Positions 1 to 6,900 of a stretch of DNA of 6,991 nt are shown here, piece after piece; the stretch's first letter is position 1; each line of letters starts with the position of its first letter. The DNA lies in NCBI GenBank assembly GCA_958354105.1, contig CATWVA010000054.1, positions 1 through 6,991 on the forward strand, given 5' to 3'. The stretch comes from an uncultured Collinsella sp. (GTDB lineage Bacteria; Actinomycetota; Coriobacteriia; Coriobacteriales; Coriobacteriaceae). The position numbers were made by a program, and so were the translations under genes. The notes below the pieces were generated by a model. It worked only from the letters and a program-made list of their open reading frames with translations, made no database searches and was not told where the DNA came from.

Positions 1-214
1 ACAGCCCACCGGCTCGTCCGCGACCGGTAAAGACACCTCGCCAAACTCCACCAAGCAGGCAAACTCGAGCAGCGGCAAACAAGCAGATACGACCGCCGAC
101 AAGCTCGCGAACACGGGCGACACAGCGCCGAGCGCAATCGCACTCGCAGGAATCGCCGCCATGGGCCTCGGAATAACCGCCACAGCCACACGCCGCATCA
201 AGAACTCAAAATAG
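1..214 (+). CDS. C-terminal end of a sortase-anchored surface protein (LANTGD signal), 5' partial
   Basis: Only the last 70 codons are in the window; whole codons start at base 2 and the stop is TAG at 212-214. The visible part starts with about 33 residues rich in Ser, Thr, Lys, Gln and Gly, a typical wall-spanning linker. Then come the pentapeptide LANTG followed by D (codons 104-121), a hydrophobic stretch of about 20 residues rich in Ala, Gly, Ile and Leu, and the basic tail TRRIKNSK. This is the classic three-part cell-wall sorting signal: a sortase cuts between Thr and Gly and joins the Thr to the peptidoglycan cross-bridge. LAxTG, rather than LPxTG, is the motif reported for class E sortases of high-GC actinobacteria; assigning that class here is inference. 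The functional domains lie upstream, so the role (adhesin, enzyme or pilin) cannot be told. The gene converges with the SRP RNA and giant adhesin genes. Confidence 0.85.
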   Translation, partial: QPTGSSATGKDTSPNSTKQANSSSGKQADTTADKLANTGDTAPSAIALAGIAAMGLGITATATRRIKNSK

Positions 215-259
215 CTGCCAGCGGCTATTGTCTTCGCCAATCCACAAGCCCAGAGACAA

Positions 260-300
260 AAAGGGGTCCGTTTCCCCAACCCAGGGAAACAGGCCTCTTT
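260..300 (+). terminator. Intrinsic terminator-like hairpin after the LANTGD gene, probably bidirectional
   Basis: The arms at 260-276 and 284-300 pair over about 17 positions with one C/A mismatch and two G-T wobbles, around the 7-base loop CAACCCA. The right arm ends in TTT and is followed by ACTTGT, a modest T-tract on the plus strand. A run of five A at 258-262 gives a T5 run on the minus strand. It lies 45 bases after the plus-strand stop codon, so its main job is probably to end that transcript. Confidence 0.7.
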
Positions 301-371
301 ACTTGTAAAAACAGATGGCAACGCCGCCGTCTCTTGAACCACGTAGCCATTGATGTCTTGGCGCAGTCAGC

Positions 372-475
372 GAGCGCCATCCAGGGCGAACAAGTTGGCA
401 TGAAAAAGGCAAGGCATAGACCTTCTGGTCATGCCTTGCCTTTTGAATGACAAATTGTCGCCCTGGGTGGCGCGC
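372..475. repeat. Long imperfect inverted repeat (about 45-bp arms) surrounding a terminator
   Basis: The left arm (372-417) and right arm (431-475) are nearly complementary. From the loop outward, 404-417 pairs with 431-444 without mismatch. Outside a 2x2 internal loop, most of 374-401 pairs with 447-473, broken by mismatches at 398/450 and 394/454, one bulged A and one G-T wobble. The block containing CCAGGGCGA at 381-389 pairs with TCGCCCTGG at 458-466. The transcript on either strand would fold into one hairpin of roughly 100 nt. This is longer than a simple terminator needs. It could be a small non-autonomous repeat, a structured 3' end, or an ordinary terminator with extended complementarity. 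No coding sequence explains it. Confidence 0.75.
403..444 (-). terminator. Strong bidirectional intrinsic terminator
   Basis: A 14-bp perfect outer stem (404-417 with 431-444) continues, after a single bulged A at 418, into a 4-bp inner stem (419-422 with 427-430) closed by the loop TTCT. On the minus strand the stem ends in five T (407-403); on the plus strand it ends in TTTT (441-444). It lies downstream of the SRP RNA on the minus strand and backs up the plus-strand terminator at 260-300. It is the core of the longer inverted repeat described separately. Confidence 0.85.
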
Positions 476-488
476 AGCGTCGAGCATT

Positions 489-510
489 GCGCGGTTTGGT
501 AAAACCGCGC
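489..510 (-). other. Perfect 9-bp GC-rich hairpin just after the SRP RNA U-tract
   Basis: GCGCGGTTT (489-497) pairs perfectly with AAACCGCGC (502-510) around a 4-base loop. On the minus strand it comes directly after the T6 run at 516-511, so the U-tract precedes the stem rather than following it. It is therefore not a classical terminator for either strand. It may block 3' exonucleases or act as a secondary stop for read-through transcripts; that role is inference. Confidence 0.6.
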
Positions 511-516
511 AAAAAA
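511..516 (-). terminator. U6 tract forming an intrinsic terminator with the SRP RNA closing helix
   Basis: Six consecutive A on the plus strand (511-516) give UUUUUU directly after the final GUGCGC of the SRP RNA on the minus strand. The long closing helix of the RNA thus serves as the terminator stem, an arrangement common for small SRP RNAs. Confidence 0.7.
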
Positions 517-621
517 GCGCACTCGATGGATTCGGATGCCCGACAGAGGCTCCTTATGGCTGCTTCCTTCCGGACCTGACCAGATTCGGAACATGTCGTC
601 ATCCGAACCCATCGAACGCGC
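517..621 (-). ncRNA. ffs: Small bacterial SRP RNA (4.5S RNA / scRNA)
   Basis: This is the RNA core of the signal recognition particle. It binds the Ffh protein and helps target nascent secreted and membrane proteins to the FtsY receptor and SecYEG. On the minus strand the hallmark apical domain is at 581-558: GGTCAGGTCCGGAA, then GGAAGCAGCC, with a GGAA tetraloop at 571-568. Around it, GCGCGTTCGATGG followed by GTTCGGATG (621-600) pairs with CATCCGAAT and CCATCGAGTGCGC (538-517) in a helix of about 22 bp, all Watson-Crick or G-U. The result is a single hairpin of about 105 nt with no Alu domain, the short form seen in most Gram-negatives and actinobacteria. The ends are set by the helix and the following U6 run. 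The exact mature 5' end is uncertain, since such RNAs are often trimmed by RNase P. The stop codon of the giant adhesin is 88 nt upstream on the same strand. Confidence 0.95.
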
Positions 622-635
622 TAGGCGCTCGGTAT

Positions 636-664
636 ATCTTACCTGCTCCCGCCCGCCACGGCAA
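636..664 (-). promoter_or_regulatory. Probable sigma-70-type promoter of the SRP RNA
   Basis: On the minus strand TTGCCG (664-659) and TAAGAT (641-636) are separated by exactly 17 bases and resemble the -35 and -10 boxes. The start would fall near 629, leaving a short 5' leader of about 8 nt before the SRP helix at 621. The -35 box overlaps the end of the GC-rich hairpin after the adhesin gene. This is found by eye only; an overlapping TATACC at 636-631 is an alternative -10. Confidence 0.5.
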
Positions 665-698
665 GTGGGGCGGACCCATCGGATGGATTCGCCCCACT
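664..698 (-). terminator. GC-rich hairpin after the giant adhesin gene, without a U-tract
   Basis: AGTGGGGCG (664-672) pairs perfectly with CGCCCCACT (690-698). The 17-base interior can form a further short stem between CCATC and GATGG. It starts 12 bases after the adhesin stop codon. No T-run follows on the minus strand, so it is a poor intrinsic terminator. It more likely protects the mRNA 3' end or works with Rho, and some transcription may run on into the SRP RNA gene. Confidence 0.55.
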
Positions 699-709
699 CG
701 TCCATATCG

Positions 710-940
710 CTAGCGGCGCCTGCGGTACAGGACCGCGCCGCCCGCGACGGTCAGAGCGCCGATGCCGGCCATGACCGCGAGCGCGGCCGCCGGCAGGCTG
801 CGGTCGCCGGTGTCGGGCATGCCGCCCTTGGAGCCGTCGCCGCTGGAGCCGCTGCCGGAGCCGTTATCTGAACCGCCGCCCGAGCCGCCGCCCGGCGTGC
901 CGGGGTTCTCGGGGGTGCCGGGGGTCCCGGGCTCCTCGGC
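710..940 (-). other. Wall-spanning linker and MPDTG cell-wall sorting signal of the giant adhesin
   Basis: Residues 2003-2042 are almost only Pro, Gly, Ser, Thr, Asp and Glu, beginning PGTPGTPENPGTPGG and continuing with GS-rich repeats. The matching DNA carries runs of G5/C5 and repeated GGCTCC/GGAGCC units. MPDTG with a following D is encoded at 820-806. A roughly 21-residue Ala/Gly/Leu/Val-rich segment and the terminal YRRRR follow. The motif differs from canonical LPxTG by Met at position 1, a variant often seen in actinobacterial surface proteins. Confidence 0.88.
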
Positions 941-3900
941 GTAGCTGTTGGTGAAGACCGGCGGCATGTTGGCGTCACCCTCGTAGGAGACCCTCGCCGA
1001 CAGGTAGCCCGTCTTGGTGCCGCCTGCCGCCTCGTCGCCCACCGTGACGACGATCCTGTGCACCGCCTTGTCGTAGGTCACGTGCGCCTGGCCGTCGTCG
1101 ACCTCGCTCACCGTGAAGGTGTAGGTGCCGGCCTGCTTGAAGGTCAGCGCATCGAACGCGACGCTGCCATCGGCGGCATTCTTGGCGGTCGACATGACCT
1201 TGCCGTCCCGGCCCCTGAGCTCAAAGCTAAACTGGCCCGCCTTGAGCTCGGCGCCCTTGAGCACCTTGGCGGCGCCCAGCTTGAGGGTGACGGGTGCGGC
1301 CTCGTAGCCGTTGGTGAACGTCACCGAGTCGTCGCCCGTGGGATTGCCCCCGGCATCCGCCAGCTCGTGCCTGACGGCGAGCGTGCCGTTACCGGCATCG
1401 GTGACCGTCGTGCGCACGCGGTACGTCGCCCTGTCGTACGTCACGCCGCCCGCCGTGCCGGCGACCTCGCGCAGCTCGTAGCTGTGCGTGCCGGGCGCGG
1501 TGTAGGTGACGGGGCTAAGCGCGACCGTGCCGTCGGCGGCGTTCTTGCCCGTCGCCGCGACGCTCTCGCTGCCGTCGGCGGCAAGCTCGACCAGCTGGAA
1601 CTCGAACTCGCCCTCGGCCAGGTCACGGCCCTTAAGCTTCTTGTTCACCTTGATCTGGTCGGTGACGGAGCTCGGCGTCGGGTTCACGCCGTAGGTGTTG
1701 GTGAACTCGAACGCACCCCTGCCCTCGGGCGTGCCCTCTGCGGGCAGGACCTCCGCGGCGAGCGTGCCCGCATTGGTGTCCTCGACGACCCTGACCGTGA
1801 AGGTCCTGGTCGCCGTCGCGTCATTGACCACGCCGTCGACCGAGCCGGACTCGCTCACCCGGTAGGCGAACGTCTTGGTGCGCAGGCCGTCGCCGTCGAT
1901 CTCGACGTCATCGAGATCGCTCGGCTGCCTGAACGTGACGTGGCCCAGCACGATATTGCCGACGGCGTCGTTGGTCGCCTCGGTCACCGTCTTGCCGGAG
2001 GCGTCGACCGGTGCGGGCGCGCCATCCAGTGGCTCAATCTTAAAGGCGTACTTGCCCTCGATGTCGGCCTGCGTGAGGCCGAGTCCAGCCTGGCCGAGCG
2101 CCAGCGTCTTGGTGCCCGCGAGGTCGACCGTCGCCTCGCCGGCGCTATAGCCGTTCACGAACGACAGCGTGCCGTCGGAGCCCTCGGGGTAGACCACGGC
2201 CACATCCAGCCTGCCCTTGCCGTCATCGGTCACCTTGACCGTAATGCCGAAGCTCGATGCGGCCGCCGTCACGCCCGCGGGCAGCCGGCCCGTGCCGTCC
2301 TCGGAAACGGTATAGGGAATGACCCAGGAGCCGTCGGCGGCCCTGGTGGCGGTGCCGTCCGCCACCATCTGCTCGAGAGCGTCGGTGGTGTAGGCGATGG
2401 ACGAGAACGCAAGTCCCGCGGCCTCGCCGTCGCCGGAGGCCTGGTTGGTCGCGATCGCGACCACATTACCCTGGGCATTGCGGACGGAGAACGAGAACTC
2501 GCCCGCCTTCGCGGCGCGGCCCGTCAGCGTCTTGGTGGCATTAATTGCCACGTTGCCCTCGCCGCCGAGCTTTCCGGTGGCCTCGTAGGAGTTCTCGAAC
2601 GCGACCGTCACGGGCGCGGGCGCCGCCGTGGCGCCATCCGCTGTGGAGACCTCGCTGCGTGCGACCTCGACACCGTCCTTGGCAACTGTGGTCGTGACCG
2701 TAAGCTTGCCCGTCGCGGCATCGTAGGCGGGCGCGATGGTCACCGTGCGCGGCGCGGTGTCGTTGGTGTAGCCCTCGCCGCCGAGCTTGGTCTCGGTGAC
2801 GGTGAAGCGATAGACCTTGCCCGCGTCGGCGTCGGTGAACTTCACGTCGCTCTCCGCGGTCCCGCCGATGAGGTCGACCAGGCCGGCCGCACCGTCATCG
2901 GCCGCGGCCACGGCGTAGGCGTCCTTGCCGGTCTTGAGGCCGAGCTTGGCGGCCGTCTCGGCGTCCGCGGTCACGGTGAAGGCGAACTGCCCCGCCTCCA
3001 TGGCGCGGCCGGAGAGCGTCTTGGACAGGCGCACTCCCGCGCGGGCCGAGTAGTCGAGCTCGGTCGTGTAGGTGTTGACGAAGTCGCCGCCGCTCGCCTG
3101 CGCGATTGCGGGCGTCGTGGCCGTGAGGTTGCCGGAGCCGTCGTCGGTCACGGTCACCGTCATCGTGGCGGTGTGGCCGTCGTAGGCCACACCAGCGATG
3201 GCGGAGCCGTCATCGGGCCTGACCTCGCGCACCGTGTAGGTGAAGGTCTTGGCGCGCACGCGCTTGCCGCCGATCTCGGCGAACCCGGCGTCCTTGATGT
3301 CATCGAGCGTGTAGCGGATGGGGCCGAAGTCGAAGGCGACCCTATCGCCCGCCTTGGTGCCGGCGCCGGCCGTCACGCTGACGGTCTTGGAGCCGTCGGC
3401 AGAGCCCTCGGGCATGGGGGCGCCGTCCTCACCCGCGAGCGTGAACTGGAAGCTGTCGCCCTCCGCCCAGTCGCGGCCCTCGAGCGTCTTGGTGAAGAGC
3501 CCCGCGGTGGAGACGTCCCTGCCCTCGGTGGCCGTTCCGTACGTGTTGGTGAACGCGACAGTCGCGCCGTCCTCGGTCACGGCGCCTTCGGCCCCCTCGG
3601 CCGTGGTCGCGTAGCCCTCGGCGGCATCCTCGGTCACGGTATAGTGCGCGCCCACGGGTAGGCCGGAGATGATCTTCTCCCCGCCATCCTTAAGCGTGAA
3701 GTTCGCCTTGCCGCCCGCGAACGTCACGGCGTGCTCGCCCTTGCCGAAGGTGCCGGAGACGGGCTCGCCGTCCCCGTCGGTCAGCGCGACCGTAAAGCCG
3801 AACTCTCGCTGGCTGTCGCCGCCGACGACCGTCTTCTTGACGGTGAGGCTGCCCTCGCGGGACACGCTGTTGTGGGTCGTGTTGGTCTGGGATTCGTTCT

Positions 3901-6900
3901 CCCCCACCTTGACCGTGGCGGTGTTGGAGATGTCGTCGACCACGGCGGCTTCGGCGGAGACCTTCACGTCAAAGCTGAGCGTGCCCGTGGCGCCCGCAGC
4001 CTGCTCGCCGAGCGACCAGGTAAGGGTGCGCGTCGCGGCGTCGTAGGCGGCACCGTCGGCAGAACCCTCAACATAGTTAACGCCCTTGGGCAGGACATCG
4101 GTCACCGTCACGTCAGCCGCCTGCGCGGCGCCCCTGTCGTCGACGCTGTTATTGGCCCAGCCGATGGTATAGGTGAGGGTATCGCCCACGCCCACCAGCC
4201 TGCCATCCACATTGACCTTGGCACCCGAGGCGTCCGCCTTGGTGACGGTCTTGGTGTTGTCGTGCGGCGTGAAGGTGTTGGTGAAGGTCTTCTTGCCCCG
4301 CTCGTTGAAGATCTCGGCCTTAAGGCCGGCACCAGTCTGAGTCACTGCGATGTCGAAGGTGAAGGCATGCGCATCGTCCTCAATCAGGACATCGCCGCTT
4401 GCTTTCTCGGTCACGGTCGCGTGGTAGGTGCCCAGATTGGTGAAGCTGAGCTCGCCAAAGGAAACCTTGCCGTCCTTGTCATTCTTCGCCTCGATTGGGT
4501 AGCCCTCGAGGACATTGCCCGCGCCATCGGTGAGGGAGAGCTCGAAGGTGAATTCCCCCTCCTGGAGGCCGGGCTTGCGGCCTCCAGCGAGCACCTTGGT
4601 GAGCTCGGGGACGGACGCCGTGGCGGGGGCGGGGTCGAAGGTGTTGGTGAAGGCGGCGGAGGCGACCTGATCGGCCGAGATGGAGCCATCGGCCCTGGAT
4701 CCCTCGGCTCCGTTCACCGCGGTCGTGTAGCCCTCGGCGGCACGTTCGGTCACCGTGTAGGCAGTTCCCTCGGGCAGCCCCGTGATCCTCGCCGTTTGGC
4801 CATCTTTGAGCTTGAGGGTCGCCTTGCCGTCCTCGAACGTCGCGTCACCGTAGGTGCCGGATACTTTGCGGCCCATGGCATCGGTGGCCTCAACCACAAA
4901 CTTAAATATCTTGTCCGCGTCGACCGCCAGGCCCTCGCGCGCAACGACGGTCTTGGAGACGTCGAGCTCGCCCGTCTTCACAGTGTTGGTCACGGTGAAG
5001 CCGCGCTCGGCGTCGCCGGTGACCTTCGAGCTGTAGCCCTCGACGGGCACCTCGGCCACGGCGTAGTCGATCACGGAGCCGGACTTGGAGTACTTGGGCA
5101 GGCCCTCGAAGGAGTGCTTCCAGCTATTGGACTTCGACAGCTCGGCCGACTCGCCGGTGTCCTTCCCGTCGGCGAGCAGGCGCACGGTGGCCTTCTCGGC
5201 CGCCGGGCCGACCCACTTCTTCTCGACGGGCACCGAGACCTTGGCCGTGGAGGTGTTGGTCACGGTGAAGCCGCGCTCGGCGTCGCCGGTGACCGCGGAG
5301 TCATAGCCCTCGACGGGGTCCTCGGACACGGTGTAGTGCGCGCCCGCGGGCAGGTTGGAGAAGACGCCCTTCCAGTCGTTGGACTCGCTCAGGGTGATCG
5401 AATCGATGACGGTATCGCCGTTCTTGAGATTTACTTTGACCTTATTAGGATGGGGAATCCTGGGGTTCTCCCAGACCTTTTTGATGGGAATGTCGATGTT
5501 CTCGGACTTGCCGATGATGACACCGCCGTTGGCGCCGATGCCGCCTCCCCGCTCGGCCGTATTGCCAGAGATCGTCAGCGACGTCTGACCGCGGCCGAGG
5601 TTATACACATCCTCGCTCATCACAGATTTAAGCGCGACGTTCGGCGTGGCGTCGGTAAAGGACAGGGGCTCGCCGTTGCCACCGTCGGGAGAGAATCGCG
5701 GGATTTCGGTGTTTGTTTCCGCATAAGTGCCTTCGGGGTTAAACAGCCCACCGTCTCTGTACCAGCTGACCTTTCCGCCGCCCGGAGCGCGGTTGGCCAA
5801 GGTCAGTTTGTATTTGGCGTCTTTGAAGCCGGTGAAGACGAGGTCGTCTCCCGCCTCATCGGCCGAGTTCCTGGCGATCAGGCCACCGTTCTGGACGTAG
5901 ACCTTGGCATCTCCGGTCGGGCAGAACCACATGCCGCCGCCCTGCTTTTTCGCATGGTTATCAACAACGAGAGCGTTTTCGATATGGAGCGTGCTATAGA
6001 CGAGATACTCGTTGCCTTCGCTATATACGCCGCCACCCATATTCCGAGCAGTATTGTCCTTGATCTCGCCCGCACTGAGCTTGACGTCATCTGAATAGGT
6101 ATAGATGCCTCCGCCGGCGGAAGCGGAGTTACCCGATACGGAGCCACCTTTCATAGTGAAAGCGGTATGGTCCCTACCACCCTGCTGCAGGCCGCGATCG
6201 ACCACGCACACTCCGCCGCCTTTGCCATCAGAATACGCAATATTGTCCTCGATCTTGCCGCCCTTGAGGGTAAACTCGGCATTCCCTTCGACGTGCACTG
6301 CGCCGGAGGGAGTTCGATTCCCAAGCTTATAGCCTCTGTTGCGCACAAGCTGACCACCGGTCATCTCAAAGGAGGCTCTCTGGTTACGAGCCTCGCTGTA
6401 CATGACCACCGCGCCGCCCTGATAGCCGGCGTTATCCTCGATACTGCCGTTACTCATCTCAAGGTGGGCATCGCCCATCAGCATGATGCCGGTAGACGAA
6501 AGGTAATTACCATCGCCGTCTGCGGAGAAAGACACGTGATTCTTACGGATAACGCCGCCCTTCATGACAACATGAGCGCCGTCTTTCGCGTGGACAGCGC
6601 CGCAATACGCGTCCTTAAGTTCGCACTGCTCGATAACGCCGCCCGTCATGGTAAGCGAAGCCTTGTCTCCCGACACGTCGATGACACCCGTATTGACGGT
6701 GTTCGCAGCGCCGTCGCACACAACGGCCTCGTCAGAGAGCACAACCGCTCCCCTGCTAGAAATAATGGCGCCCTTGTTGTAGCGACCACTCAGGGACACT
6801 TTCCCCGACAGCTCGAGGGATGCCCCCTCGGCAACATTGACCAGTACGGAGAAGCCGCTTTTCTTTGCCAAGATGGTATAGGGCTCATCCGACGTGATCT

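Noticed and set aside
301..371. Possible small gene or tRNA between the two terminator structures
   Set aside because: No cloverleaf, no T-loop consensus and no convincing reading frame could be seen.
299..487. 62-codon frame on the minus strand
   Set aside because: It covers the long inverted repeat and terminator, has no convincing ribosome binding site and no recognisable features.
367..705. 112-codon frame on the minus strand across the intergenic region
   Set aside because: It runs through the SRP RNA (its FRIWSGPEGSSH stretch is translated from the conserved apical loop) and the terminator stems, so it is a spurious frame over an RNA gene.
1058..3661. 867-codon open frame on the plus strand, antisense to the giant adhesin
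   Set aside because: Its codons are exactly in register with the adhesin codons, so it stays open only because the adhesin avoids TTA, CTA and TCA. The product is His/Arg/Gly/Ala-rich with no domain pattern, while the minus frame has clear repeated domains.
941..5500. Regularly spaced repeats as a possible CRISPR array
   Set aside because: The repeated segments are in-frame protein domains of about 80-155 residues that have diverged in sequence, not short identical repeats with spacers.
3731..6094. 787-codon open frame on the plus strand
   Set aside because: It is in the same register as the previous antisense frame, separated only by the one CTA (Leu) codon at 3661-3659. It is a shadow of codon bias.
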